Positions 1 through 7,939 are shown, numbered from the stretch's first letter. The stretch: DNA of 64,000 nt from Bacteroidales bacterium (GCA_017445755.1 JAFSSE010000035.1:1-64000); one strand, 5' to 3'. Numbers and translations are program-made. Notes: generated by a model not told the origin, from the letters alone.

Positions 1-129
1 AGGGGTATGGGGTGCCGGGGGGCTTGTCCACCCCCGGACAAGTATAGGGGGAGGGGCCCGCCGCGAAGCGGTGGGAGGGGCCGGAGTGGAGCGAAGCGGA
101 ACGGAGTCCCCCCGGCATCCCATACCCCT
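1..129 (+). repeat. GC-rich foldable intergenic element, copy 1
   Basis: Positions 1-22 pair with 108-129 as a 22-bp closing stem with a single G-T wobble. Inside are a 7-bp hairpin (CTTGTCC 23-29 with GGACAAG 36-42) and an 8-bp hairpin (57-64 with 68-75, loop GAA). GGGAGGGGCC occurs twice (49-58, 73-82), each followed by GCGAAGCGG (63-71, 91-99). The stretch 72-105 matches the minus strand of 20714-20748 at about 28 of 35 positions, although the closing stems of the two elements are unrelated. It may be a structured RNA or a REP-like dispersed repeat. The left end may continue beyond the window. Confidence 0.7.
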
Positions 130-135
130 CCCTAC

Positions 136-173
136 AAAAAAGAGAGGTCGACCGTTAAGTCGACCTCTCTTTT
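136..173 (-). terminator. intrinsic terminator of the exbB-exbD operon
   Basis: A perfect 15-bp stem (138-152 with 159-173) has the 6-base loop CGTTAA. On the minus strand it is followed by a run of six T. It lies 17 bases past the stop of the last ExbD gene. The A/T flanks are symmetrical, so it could also stop transcription arriving from the left. Confidence 0.92.
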
Positions 174-189
174 CAATAGCGGAAGGGGA

Positions 190-666
190 CTATTTGTCTC
201 CTCCGGGTTTTCTTGCCGCGTACATGATCTTCAGCGCGGAGCAGCGACGCAGCTCCTGCTTCACATCTGTAACGATACCCATTCTGACGTCTTCGTCAAC
301 GCGAAGACCGATTGTCATGAAGGAGCGGTCAACCTCACTCATGGCGTCGCGCTCTGCAGCGACGAAGTCACGAATGTCATCGACAGTCTTGAAAGAATCG
401 TTCAGCTGGATACGAGCGTCGGTACCGTACATGCCCTGGAGATGCTTCACAGGGGTTCCGATGTTGACGTACGAGGTCAGGTCCTTCCTTTCAAGCTTGG
501 CAACTTCAGTAGCTTCCGGGAGCTTCACGATAACCTTATTCTCCGTTTCACGGAGCTGGGTGGTCACCATAAAGAAGAACAGAAGCATGAACACGATATC
601 GGAAAGGGATCCCGAAGAAATACCGGGAACGTCCTTCTTACTGTTTGAACCTCCGAATTTTGACAT
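190..666 (-). CDS. exbD: ExbD/TolR-family proton-channel subunit (second of two)
   Basis: This 158-residue protein has one N-terminal membrane helix (about residues 21-38) and a periplasmic domain, the ExbD/TolR plan. Asp23 in LSDIVF sits at the position of the proton-path aspartate of ExbD. In this family ExbB/ExbD use proton flow to energise TonB for outer-membrane uptake, or the Tol system. It is the last gene of a four-gene operon, 19 bases after the other ExbD gene, and a strong terminator follows. Two unlike ExbD proteins in one operon are usual in Bacteroidota, probably forming a mixed dimer. Whether it serves TonB or Tol cannot be told from sequence. Confidence 0.88.
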   Translation of the reverse strand: MSKFGGSNSKKDVPGISSGSLSDIVFMLLFFFMVTTQLRETENKVIVKLPEATEVAKLERKDLTSYVNIGTPVKHLQGMYGTDARIQLNDSFKTVDDIRDFVAAERDAMSEVDRSFMTIGLRVDEDVRMGIVTDVKQELRRCSALKIMYAARKPGGDK

Positions 667-685
667 AATTCTATTCTCCTATAAG

Positions 686-1264
686 CTACTTTTTCTTCGT
701 AACATCCTTCGGCTCTGCCTCAGAGATGTTCTGGGGAACTACTTTTCTGACAATCTTCTGCTGATCTTCCGTAAGCTTGGCGTATTTCTTTCCAAACTCC
801 CTCATGCTGAAGTCGTCGCGCAGCTCGTTGACGGCCTTCACCAGTTCGTTCTGGACGGCGATGTAGGCCTGGTAGCTGGTACCGCGGTCGTTCTGCAGGG
901 AGATAACACCCTTGGAGACCATGTAGGTCTTGCCTTCGATTTCCTGCGGTTCCTTTTCAGGCATCGTCGGATCGTCGGCGGGGTTGGAGAGGAATTCTTT
1001 AACCTTGTCTTTCAGAAAAACTACGTCTAGGGCTTCGTTACCGGCAAAAAGTCTGTCGGCAGAGTTAATCTTGACGATAATGATATTCCGTCGATTAACT
1101 TTGATATCCTCCTGTGGTTGTTCCTTGTCAGGAATAGGGGGAAGACGGCGCTGCAGACCTGAGGGCTCTCCCATGGTGGTTGTCATCAGGAAGTAGCACA
1201 ACAGGAGGAACGCGATGTCTGCCGTTGAACTAGAGTTGATTGCAGGTGTTTTTTTCTTGCCCAT
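686..1264 (-). CDS. exbD: ExbD/TolR-family proton-channel subunit (first of two)
   Basis: This 192-residue protein has a short basic N-terminus, a single membrane helix (about residues 13-30) and a periplasmic domain. Asp16 in STADIAF matches the essential ExbD aspartate. It is longer than the second ExbD (158 residues) because of a charged insertion around residues 85-105 and a lysine-rich tail ending in KKK. It starts 3 bases after the membrane-protein gene, so the two are probably translationally coupled. The inferred role is stator or plug subunit with the ExbB encoded at 1742-2548, supplying TonB-dependent transporters such as the SusC protein in this window. Confidence 0.87.
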   Translation of the reverse strand: MGKKKTPAINSSSTADIAFLLLCYFLMTTTMGEPSGLQRRLPPIPDKEQPQEDIKVNRRNIIIVKINSADRLFAGNEALDVVFLKDKVKEFLSNPADDPTMPEKEPQEIEGKTYMVSKGVISLQNDRGTSYQAYIAVQNELVKAVNELRDDFSMREFGKKYAKLTEDQQKIVRKVVPQNISEAEPKDVTKKK

Positions 1265-1267
1265 GAC

Positions 1268-1729
1268 TTATGCTTTTTTGCCTTTCAGAGCCATGATGAC
1301 TTCGCCGCAGACAATGGACAGGATAGCCCCGGCAGCGAGGATATAGGCGAGGTTGAGGACTGTATCAGTAATTTTGAGTTCCGCATCGCTCGGCAATTTG
1401 GCACCGGTGTAGCCGACGGCCGGAGCACCGGAGGCGGTCAGGTAGGCGACGCCGATAAGGACGGCGGCAGCCACAACCACAATGAGCATCCTGAGGAGAC
1501 TCTTGGGGTTGTTCCTGATTGAGATGATGAGTCCGACGACAATGACTGCTACAAGGGCGATACCAATCATGATATACGTCCAGTAGAGCAGCGGATCGAC
1601 GGTCCCGTTATCGCCTGCGACAGTCTTGGGATATCCGACAATGGATCCCCAGACTACGACTGCGATACTGACGATCATCAGCACCCAGGAAATTACCTTG
1701 AAGATGATTGAATATTTCTGTTTCTCCAT
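1268..1729 (-). CDS. four-helix membrane protein of the ExbB-ExbD operon
   Basis: A 153-residue protein with four hydrophobic segments (about residues 10-28, 48-68, 78-98 and 125-147) and a lysine-rich C-terminus. I recognise no enzymatic motif. It lies between the ExbB gene (12 bases upstream) and the first ExbD gene (3 bases downstream). Bacteroidota ExbB-ExbD-ExbD operons often carry an uncharacterised small membrane protein at this place, so an accessory or assembly role in the energy-transducing complex is likely. That role is inferred only from position. Confidence 0.75.
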   Translation of the reverse strand: MEKQKYSIIFKVISWVLMIVSIAVVVWGSIVGYPKTVAGDNGTVDPLLYWTYIMIGIALVAVIVVGLIISIRNNPKSLLRMLIVVVAAAVLIGVAYLTASGAPAVGYTGAKLPSDAELKITDTVLNLAYILAAGAILSIVCGEVIMALKGKKA

Positions 1730-1741
1730 TTCAGAGGTAAA

Positions 1742-2548
1742 TTACTTGTTCTCGTTGTATTTGGTGAGGGTATCCACGAAGCGGATCGAAGAATCTTCCA
1801 TATCGATGGTAAGGGAGTCGATCTTGGCGAGGATATAGTTGTAGAACACCTGGAGAATCATGGCGACGATGAGACCGCCGACGGTGGTGATAAGGGCGAC
1901 CTTCATACCTCCTGCAACGACGTTCGGGGAGATGTCACCGGCTGCCTGGATGGCGTCGAATGCCTGGATCATACCGATAACGGTTCCAAGGAATCCGAGG
2001 GACGGGGCGATGGCGATGAACAGGGAAATCCAGCTCAGACCGCTCTCCATGAGACTCATCTGGACACTGCCGTAGGAAACGATGGTCTTCTCGACTACAT
2101 CAACACCCTGATCCATGCGGAGGAGGCCCTGATAGAAAATCGAAGCGACCGGTCCCTTGGTGTTGCGGCAGACTTCTTTTGCTTTCTCAACTCCGCCTTC
2201 CTTCAGAGCATTCTCGACGTTCTCGAGGAGCTTGGTGGTGTTGGTCTTGGAGAAGGAGAGGTAAAGAATCCTCTCGATAGCGAGGGCAAGACCGAGGATA
2301 AGGCAGATGATAATGAGGGACATGAAGCCGGCGCCACCTTCGATGAACTTGGTCTTGAGGGCCTGGTGGAGGGGAACTTCCTCACCGGAACCTGCGAAAA
2401 GGTCGACGACCTCTTCGGAGGCGGGGGCAGCTTCTTCAGCGGCCTGCTCCTGGGCAGGAGCGGCTGCCTGCTCGTCCTGGGCGGAAGCGATGTTTGCAGA
2501 GAAGGTCATGATGCCTGCAACTGCCAAAAACATGAAAATTTTTTTCAT
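1742..2548 (-). CDS. exbB: ExbB/TolQ/MotA-family proton-channel protein
   Basis: A 268-residue inner-membrane protein. Residues 1-23 are signal-like, and an Ala/Glu/Gln-rich low-complexity segment (about 24-58) precedes the first helix (about 74-95). Two more helices at about 170-190 and 205-230 carry the MotA/TolQ/ExbB pattern, including APSLGFLGTVIGMIQAF and a GG-rich last helix. ExbB pentamers around an ExbD dimer harvest the proton motive force. It is the first gene of the operon with a good promoter overlapping the end of ansA. The extended periplasmic N-terminus is a known feature of many Bacteroidota ExbB proteins. Confidence 0.9.
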   Translation of the reverse strand: MKKIFMFLAVAGIMTFSANIASAQDEQAAAPAQEQAAEEAAPASEEVVDLFAGSGEEVPLHQALKTKFIEGGAGFMSLIIICLILGLALAIERILYLSFSKTNTTKLLENVENALKEGGVEKAKEVCRNTKGPVASIFYQGLLRMDQGVDVVEKTIVSYGSVQMSLMESGLSWISLFIAIAPSLGFLGTVIGMIQAFDAIQAAGDISPNVVAGGMKVALITTVGGLIVAMILQVFYNYILAKIDSLTIDMEDSSIRFVDTLTKYNENK

Positions 2549-2625
2549 AACGTTTTTGAGTGTTTAATTTTTATGAGTGTTTGTTTAGTTAATTATATTT
2601 TCGCTATAGTTCAGAAAATCTTGTG

Positions 2626-2656
2626 CAAGATACGGAAAAAATGTGAAAGTGCAAAG
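2626..2656 (-). promoter_or_regulatory. Bacteroidota-type promoter of the exbB operon
   Basis: On the minus strand TTTG (-33, 2652-2655) is followed after 20 bases by TATCTTG (-7, 2626-2632), close to the TTTG-N19..21-TAnnTTTG consensus. It lies just past the ansA stop codon, 78-108 bases upstream of the exbB start. The operon can therefore be transcribed independently of the genes before it. Confidence 0.6.
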
Positions 2657-2658
2657 TT

Positions 2659-3690
2659 TTATCGCGATATTTCACCTTTGAGGTCTTTCTTGAGCATCTC
2701 TTTCACCCATGAATTGTCCCTGCTTTCACCGAGCAGCAGGAACAGTTTCGAAAGCGTGCTCTCCGTCGTCCCGTCATATCCGCTGCAGACCCCGGCCTTT
2801 TCCATCGCCTTTCCGTTGGCGTAGAGGTCCATGTCCACCGCCCCGCTGAGGCACTGGGTTACGTTTACGAGCACCTTCCCCATGCCGACCGATTCCCGGA
2901 GGATGTCGAGGAACCATTCGGATGTCGGAGCGTTTCCCGAGCCGTAGGTTTCGAGAATAATGGCCCGGGTCTCCGCCCCGCACAGGAGGTGGCGGAGGAC
3001 CTGAGGGGTCATTCCGGGGTGGATCTTGAGGATGGAAACCCGGGTGTCGAGGTCGGTTTTGACGGAGAGGGATCCTTCTGGTGCAGCAGGTCGGATAACC
3101 CTGGTGTTGTACCGGATATTGATTCCGGCTTCCGCGAGAAGGGGGAAATTCGGAGAGTCGAAGGCGCGGAAGTTCTCGGCGCTGACTTTCGTAGCCCTGT
3201 TGCCCCGGATCAGCTTGGATCCGAAGAAAATTGCGACTTCCGGGACCATCGACTTCCCGTCGGCGTCTTTTGCGGAAGCGATTTCCACGGCGGAAATCAG
3301 GTTTTCCTTTCCGTCCGTCCGGGGAATACCGATAGGGAGCTGGCTCCCAGTAAAAATGACCGGTTTGGACAGTCCGTCAATCATGAAGCTGAGGGCGGAG
3401 GCAGAATAGGCCATTGTATCCGTCCCGTGGAGAATCACAAAGCCGTCATAGCGGTCGTAGCGGTCGCGGATGAGGTTGGCGAGCGACTGCCAGAGCGAGG
3501 GTTCCACATCGGAGGAGTCGATAAGCGGGTCGAAGGTATAGGTGTCGATCCGGAGGGCGAATTTCATCAGTTCAGGAACCTCCTTCAGCAGTTCAGAGAA
3601 GTCGAAAGGCCTGAGGGTCCCGTCCACGGGGTCCTGCTTCATGCCGATGGTTCCTCCGGTGTAAATCAGGAGGATGGACGATTTTTTCAT
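2659..3690 (-). CDS. ansA: type I L-asparaginase
   Basis: A 343-residue cytoplasmic enzyme without signal peptide that hydrolyses L-asparagine to aspartate and ammonia. The two catalytic threonine motifs are visible: YTGGTIGM (about residues 10-17) and LHGTDTMAYS (about 88-97). The conserved GSQLP and GNRATK segments follow. Length and lack of an export signal fit cytoplasmic type I rather than periplasmic type II. Its ATG overlaps the tatD stop codon (ATGA), so tatD and ansA are translationally coupled. The link to TatD is positional and does not imply a shared pathway. Confidence 0.92.
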   Translation of the reverse strand: MKKSSILLIYTGGTIGMKQDPVDGTLRPFDFSELLKEVPELMKFALRIDTYTFDPLIDSSDVEPSLWQSLANLIRDRYDRYDGFVILHGTDTMAYSASALSFMIDGLSKPVIFTGSQLPIGIPRTDGKENLISAVEIASAKDADGKSMVPEVAIFFGSKLIRGNRATKVSAENFRAFDSPNFPLLAEAGINIRYNTRVIRPAAPEGSLSVKTDLDTRVSILKIHPGMTPQVLRHLLCGAETRAIILETYGSGNAPTSEWFLDILRESVGMGKVLVNVTQCLSGAVDMDLYANGKAMEKAGVCSGYDGTTESTLSKLFLLLGESRDNSWVKEMLKKDLKGEISR

Positions 3691-4451
3691 ATTCCGAACA
3701 TTTTTTCTGCGTTGGCGGTCGTCGCCGCTTCGACCTCTTCAATGGACAGCCCCTTCTGGAGGGCTATTTTTTCGGCGATATAGCGGATATAGGCGCTTTC
3801 GTTCCGCCTTCCCCGGAAGGGGACCGGAGCCATGTATGGGGCGTCCGTCTCGAGGAGAATCTTATCCAGCGGGATACTTTTGACCGTTTCCGCCAGGGAA
3901 GCGTTCCGGAAGGTCACGACCCCGCCTATTCCGACCGAGAAATCTCCGTATTTCTGCGCCCTCGAGAATATCTCATAGCTCGCAGTAAAGCAGTGGAGGT
4001 TTCCCCGGAGCCCAAGATGGCGGCAGTCCGAAAGGACGGAAAAAAAGTCCTCCCAGGCGTCCCTGAGATGGATATTGACCGGAAGATTCCACTCTGCGGC
4101 GAGCTCCAGCTGGACGCGTAGGGCCTTTTTCTGGAGGTCTGCGTACTCCTTCCCTTCATGGTAGTCAAGCCCTATTTCCCCGACGGCGACAATACCGCGG
4201 TCCCGCCACTTGAGGAGCGCCTCAATCTCTTCCTCCCAATCCTCCCGTACGGACCCCGGATAGAGTCCCAGCATCGGAAACAGGACTCCCGGATGGGCTT
4301 CCGTGAGGCGGAACATCCCCTCCCTCTCCGACCTGTCTATGTCCGGCTGGATCATCTTCCCGACCCCGGCGTCCAGCGCACGCCCTATGGCCGCTTCCGC
4401 ATCCGGCAGCAGCCACTCGTCGTAGAAATGGACGTGGGTGTCAATGTACAT
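3687..4451 (-). CDS. tatD: TatD-family metal-dependent hydrolase (DNase)
   Basis: A 254-residue amidohydrolase-fold protein. The metal-binding motif DTHVHF is at residues 4-9, followed by GEIGLDYH, NIHLRDA, the LHCFT histidine motif and LLETDAPYM near residue 200. These make up the TatD signature. TatD enzymes are Mg-dependent DNases with 3'-5' exonuclease activity, implicated in DNA repair and DNA degradation. The gene lies 42 bases after dprA and overlaps ansA by 4 bases. A DNA-processing role beside dprA is plausible but inferred. Confidence 0.9.
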   Translation of the reverse strand: MYIDTHVHFYDEWLLPDAEAAIGRALDAGVGKMIQPDIDRSEREGMFRLTEAHPGVLFPMLGLYPGSVREDWEEEIEALLKWRDRGIVAVGEIGLDYHEGKEYADLQKKALRVQLELAAEWNLPVNIHLRDAWEDFFSVLSDCRHLGLRGNLHCFTASYEIFSRAQKYGDFSVGIGGVVTFRNASLAETVKSIPLDKILLETDAPYMAPVPFRGRRNESAYIRYIAEKIALQKGLSIEEVEAATTANAEKMFGI

Positions 4452-4493
4452 GGATGCAAAAATAGTGATTTCCCGGGGATTTCCGAGGGCCTC

Positions 4494-5657
4494 TCAGTGG
4501 AATTTGAGGTTGATTGAACATCTTTGGAGGAGATCCGTCTCAAGGAAGCCGTCGGCTTCCAGTGTAGCGGCGAGTCCTGCCGCCTCGCCGTAGGGAAGTC
4601 CGGTCCGGAGCGCAAGTTCTTCCATAGGGAGAATCCTCGCTTCCTTTACGGCCTCGAGGACCGCAAGGAGCTTTTTTGCGTCCGGGTCCATGCGGTACTG
4701 AACCGCCGCGGAGTGGAGGGCGTCGGAGGGTTTCCGGCGGGCCGGAGCGCCGAGGGAGAGCTTCCTTATCAGGGAATCCGTCCCGGAGATTATGTCCGCC
4801 ATCTTGTTCTCGATAAGGTAGATGCAACCCTCGGAACGGACGTCCCCCAGCTTTCCCGGGAGGGCGTAAACGTCCCTGGAATAATCGGCCGCATACCGGG
4901 CCGTGATCAGACTTCCGCCCTTTATGGCGCTCTCGATGACGATGGTTGCGGAGCAGAGTCCCGCTATTATCCTGTTACGTCTCATGAAATTCAAGGCGAC
5001 GGGGGCGGTCCCCGGAGGATAATCAGTCACGATGGCGCATCCGCTTTCGCTGCATAGCTTCCGGGCAAGGTCCTGGTGCTGCCAGGGATAGATTTTGTCG
5101 ATTCCGGTAGCCATGACCCCGACGCTCGGAAGGCCGTTTTTCAGGGCTGAATCATGGGCGATGTAATCGGCCCCGAAGGCGAGCCCGCTGACAATTAGGG
5201 GCCTGGAGGGCGTTTCGGCCATGGCCCGGACTATCTTCGCCGTCCATTCGCGTCCGTAAGGGGTAAGGTTACGGGTCCCGACGACTGCGATTGATGGCCG
5301 TATTCCAAAGACTTCTTCCGGGGATGAGCCGCCCTTGAAATACAGTCCAAGAGGGTGGTCCGGACACTCCAGGAGGGCGCTCGGGTAGTCTTCCTCGTCC
5401 ATTCCTATGAAGCGGGCTCCCGCCTTTCTTATCCTTTCCAGTTCCAGCTCTTCCTTTTCGAGGGTCTCTGCCGTAAGACGTTCTGCGATTCCGGGATACC
5501 TGGAGAGCGCCTTTTCCTTTTCTTCCGGGGGGAGGGAAAAGACATCGAGGGCGCTGCCGGCATAATTGCAGAGGGCGAGCCCGACCTGGGGCATGTATCC
5601 GAAGATGCGGTTCAGGGCTGCGAGGGCCGCGGTTTCAGAAAAAGAAGAACCTTCCAT
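4494..5657 (-). CDS. dprA: DNA-processing protein DprA (Smf)
   Basis: A 387-residue protein. An N-terminal helical (SAM/HhH-like) region is followed by the Rossmann-like DprA domain (about residues 70-290), with VVGTRNLTPYG, VSGLAFGADYIAHDSAL and RNRIIAGLC motifs, and a C-terminal winged-helix segment (about 320-385). DprA loads RecA onto incoming single-stranded DNA during transformation. The start MEGSSFSETAALAALNRIFG fits the expected N-terminus. The start codon lies inside one arm of a perfect inverted repeat (5647-5686), which may control translation. queA is 72 bases upstream on the same strand. Confidence 0.92.
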   Translation of the reverse strand: MEGSSFSETAALAALNRIFGYMPQVGLALCNYAGSALDVFSLPPEEKEKALSRYPGIAERLTAETLEKEELELERIRKAGARFIGMDEEDYPSALLECPDHPLGLYFKGGSSPEEVFGIRPSIAVVGTRNLTPYGREWTAKIVRAMAETPSRPLIVSGLAFGADYIAHDSALKNGLPSVGVMATGIDKIYPWQHQDLARKLCSESGCAIVTDYPPGTAPVALNFMRRNRIIAGLCSATIVIESAIKGGSLITARYAADYSRDVYALPGKLGDVRSEGCIYLIENKMADIISGTDSLIRKLSLGAPARRKPSDALHSAAVQYRMDPDAKKLLAVLEAVKEARILPMEELALRTGLPYGEAAGLAATLEADGFLETDLLQRCSINLKFH

Positions 5658-5686
5658 AGCTTTGTTTTTGCAAAGATGGAAGGTTC
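5647..5686 (-). promoter_or_regulatory. hairpin enclosing the dprA start codon
   Basis: GAACCTTCCAT (5647-5657) is the exact reverse complement of ATGGAAGGTTC (5676-5686). CTTTG (5660-5664) and CAAAG (5671-5675) extend the stem after a 2-base bulge, leaving a 6-base loop. In RNA read from queA the dprA AUG and its first codons would be paired. A weak -7 box (CATCTTTG on the minus strand, 5671-5678) lies in the loop-proximal part. RNA started there would lack the 5' arm and could not form the hairpin. The geometry is seen directly; the regulatory meaning is inferred. Confidence 0.6.
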
Positions 5687-5729
5687 CAGGGAAAAATCAG
5701 TTGTTTTTACGCTGGTTTCAGCTGTGGTT

Positions 5730-6779
5730 TTACACAATCAGCAGGGCGTCGCCATAGGGACCGAAGCGGTAGTCCTCTTCGAGGGCGACCCGGTAGGCAT
5801 TCATGACCTTTTCATATCCTCCGAAGGCGGCTACGGCCATCAGCATCGTTGACTCGGGCAGGTGGAAGTTGGAAACAGCCGCGTCCGGGATGACATATTT
5901 ATAGGGAGGGAAGATGAACTTGTTGGTCCATCCGTCGAAGGGATTGACTTCACGGTTTGTGGTGACATAGGTCTCGATGCCCCGCATAACCGTCACTCCG
6001 ACTGCCAGGACCTTGTGGCCCCCGCTGTGGGCGCGGTTGATATCGGCGGCGGCCTTCTCCGGAATAATCAGCCGCTCGGAGTCCATGCGGTGCTTCGAAA
6101 GATCCTCGACGTCAACGCGGCGGAAATGGCCGATGCCCATGTGGACGGTGATGAAAGTTTTGTCGATATCCTTGAGAATCATGCGGTTGAATAGCTCACG
6201 GCTGAAGTGGAGACCGGCTGCGGGAGCGGAAACGGCGCCTTCGTTGGCGGCGAAAATCGTCTGGAAATTCTCCGTGTCTTCAGGGGTCACCTTATCCTTC
6301 ACCCAAATCGGGACAGGAGTCTCTCCAAGGGCGAAAAGGGCCTGCTTGAATTCCTCGTACGGTCCGTCGAAAAGGAAGCGGAGGGTACGGCCGCGGGAGG
6401 TCGTATTGTCGATTACTTCGGCGACGAGGGAATCGTCTTCTCCGAAGTAAAGCTTATTGCCGATACGGATTTTGCGGGCGGGCTCCACGATTACATCCCA
6501 CAGGCGCTGCTCCCGGTTCAACTCCCGGAGGAGGAAAACCATAATGTCAGCGCCGGTCTTTTCCTTCCGTCCGTAGAGGCGGGCCGGGAAGACCTTGGTA
6601 TCGTTGAGGACGAAAAGGTCGCCTTTACCGAAATAATCGACGATGTCCCTGAACTGGCGGTGTTCTATTTCGCCGGTCTTTTTGTTGAGGACCATCATCC
6701 TGCACTCGTCCCTCCAGCGGACCGGCTCTTTGGCGATCTTTTCCTGGGGGAGTTCGAAGTTGAATTGGGAAAGCTTCAT
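5730..6779 (-). CDS. queA: S-adenosylmethionine:tRNA ribosyltransferase-isomerase
   Basis: A 349-residue enzyme that transfers and isomerises the ribosyl group of SAM onto preQ1-modified tRNA, giving epoxyqueuosine. The family pattern is complete: DELPQ-like start (FNFELPQEKIAKEP), FVLNDTKVFPARL, the SAPAAGLHF motif near residue 182, and HMGIGHFRRV. The queuosine gene queF lies elsewhere in the window at 20205-20663, so the organism probably makes queuosine itself. The gene is between the Nudix gene (58 bases upstream) and dprA. I see no preQ1 riboswitch before it. Confidence 0.95.
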   Translation of the reverse strand: MKLSQFNFELPQEKIAKEPVRWRDECRMMVLNKKTGEIEHRQFRDIVDYFGKGDLFVLNDTKVFPARLYGRKEKTGADIMVFLLRELNREQRLWDVIVEPARKIRIGNKLYFGEDDSLVAEVIDNTTSRGRTLRFLFDGPYEEFKQALFALGETPVPIWVKDKVTPEDTENFQTIFAANEGAVSAPAAGLHFSRELFNRMILKDIDKTFITVHMGIGHFRRVDVEDLSKHRMDSERLIIPEKAAADINRAHSGGHKVLAVGVTVMRGIETYVTTNREVNPFDGWTNKFIFPPYKYVIPDAAVSNFHLPESTMLMAVAAFGGYEKVMNAYRVALEEDYRFGPYGDALLIV

Positions 6780-6837
6780 GTCTTGCTGTTTCGTAGTTGT
6801 GATACTTTTAGAATACGGAGCTTTCCCGGAAAAAGTT

Positions 6838-7449
6838 TCAAATCCTTGCCTCTTTGAATACTTCGATGATGGAGGGGAAGGTGTTTTTCAGGAAGGGGGG
6901 CAGGGAGGATCGGGCGACCCAGGCGGCCTTGGTGATGTCTTCTTCCCGCTGCGGAGTGAGGTTGGTCGGGTCGGTATAGAGCATGTCATACCACCAGGTG
7001 TGCTTGAGGTGCCAGATTCCGTCGCGAAGATAACAGTGGTCGGTTATGCAGATGAGGCGGCGGAGCTGGAGTTCATCTACTCCGGTTTCCTCCTGAACTT
7101 CCCTGAGGGCCGTAACTTCTATATCCTCTCCCGCCTCCTGATGGCCCTTTGGGAGGTCCCATAGCCCGTTTCTCGAGATGAGGAGGAAGTCTCCGCGACG
7201 GTTGGAAACAAGACCTCCCGCGGCGTTTACCTCCCGGAATTCGGCGCAAATCCTGCGATAGGTTTTTTCGGTGTCGTCGGAGGGAATATAAATGCGGGAA
7301 AGCGTGTCCTGTACCTCGAACATGGTGACGAGCCGGCTTACATCCAGACGGTCCCCGAGGTGGAATTCAACGGAATTAGGGTCCGACAGCTGCTCGTCGT
7401 CCGCAGAGCAGATGACTATGCAGCGTTTTCCGAAATAGATCTTGTGCAT
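6838..7449 (-). CDS. Nudix hydrolase
   Basis: A 203-residue protein starting MHKIYFGKR at 7449. An upstream in-frame extension would run through the promoter and the divergent gene, so it is rejected. The Nudix box is perfect (GX5EX7REVXEETGV): GHQEAGEDIEVTAL followed by REVQEETGV. The substrate, a nucleoside diphosphate linked to some moiety, cannot be predicted. It is transcribed divergently from the SRPBCC gene across a 37-base intergenic region with mirrored -7 boxes. Confidence 0.85.
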   Translation of the reverse strand: MHKIYFGKRCIVICSADDEQLSDPNSVEFHLGDRLDVSRLVTMFEVQDTLSRIYIPSDDTEKTYRRICAEFREVNAAGGLVSNRRGDFLLISRNGLWDLPKGHQEAGEDIEVTALREVQEETGVDELQLRRLICITDHCYLRDGIWHLKHTWWYDMLYTDPTNLTPQREEDITKAAWVARSSLPPFLKNTFPSIIEVFKEARI

Positions 7450-7458
7450 GATTTTTGT

Positions 7459-7480
7459 TATCTTTGCCGCTGCAAAGATA
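7459..7480. promoter_or_regulatory. face-to-face divergent promoters (Nudix / SRPBCC)
   Basis: TATCTTTG (7459-7466, plus strand) and its exact mirror CAAAGATA (7473-7480) are both perfect TAnnTTTG -7 boxes and together form a palindrome with a 6-base centre. Expected transcription starts would lie inside the opposite box, so the two promoters should exclude each other. No good -33 box is visible for either. Confidence 0.65.
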
Positions 7481-7486
7481 GTGATT

Positions 7487-7939
7487 ATGACAGAAATTGA
7501 AAGCAAACACGGTATAGTTTCCCGCCAGCCGTATGAACTGTATATGACTTTCGCAGACCTCAGGAACTTCGTAAATTTCCTTCCTGAGGACCGCCGCGGA
7601 GACATTACCGCGGATTACGATACCCTCTCCGCTTCCATGAACGGTATGTCGATAGGGGTTAAGGTCCATGACAGGGCCCCTTATTCCAGAATCGAATTCG
7701 TGGACTGGGGCGCTCCCTTCGCCTTCCAGGTGGAGATTCATTTCGACCCGGTTTCAGCGGATCCGGCAAAGACGGATTTCCATATAAAGTTCGAGGCGGA
7801 AATGAATTTCATGCTGAAGATGATGCTTGAGCCGAAACTCAGGGAAGCCCTGAACAAGGTCGTGGATTCCCTTGTGGACGCTTCCAACGGGAAGATGCCC
7901 GAGGGTTTCGATCCTTCGAAGTTCGGAATGAATGTTTGA
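7487..7939 (+). CDS. SRPBCC (START/polyketide-cyclase fold) family protein
   Basis: A 150-residue cytoplasmic protein starting MTEIESKHG at 7487. The start lies 20 bases after the -7 box; an upstream in-frame ATG would begin within the promoter. The alternating beta-strand pattern and long C-terminal amphipathic helix (about residues 112-135) suggest the SRPBCC ligand-binding fold. No catalytic motif is evident. Its last 8 bases overlap the start of the rRNA methyltransferase gene, so they are probably co-translated. Function is unknown. Confidence 0.7.
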   Translation: MTEIESKHGIVSRQPYELYMTFADLRNFVNFLPEDRRGDITADYDTLSASMNGMSIGVKVHDRAPYSRIEFVDWGAPFAFQVEIHFDPVSADPAKTDFHIKFEAEMNFMLKMMLEPKLREALNKVVDSLVDASNGKMPEGFDPSKFGMNV

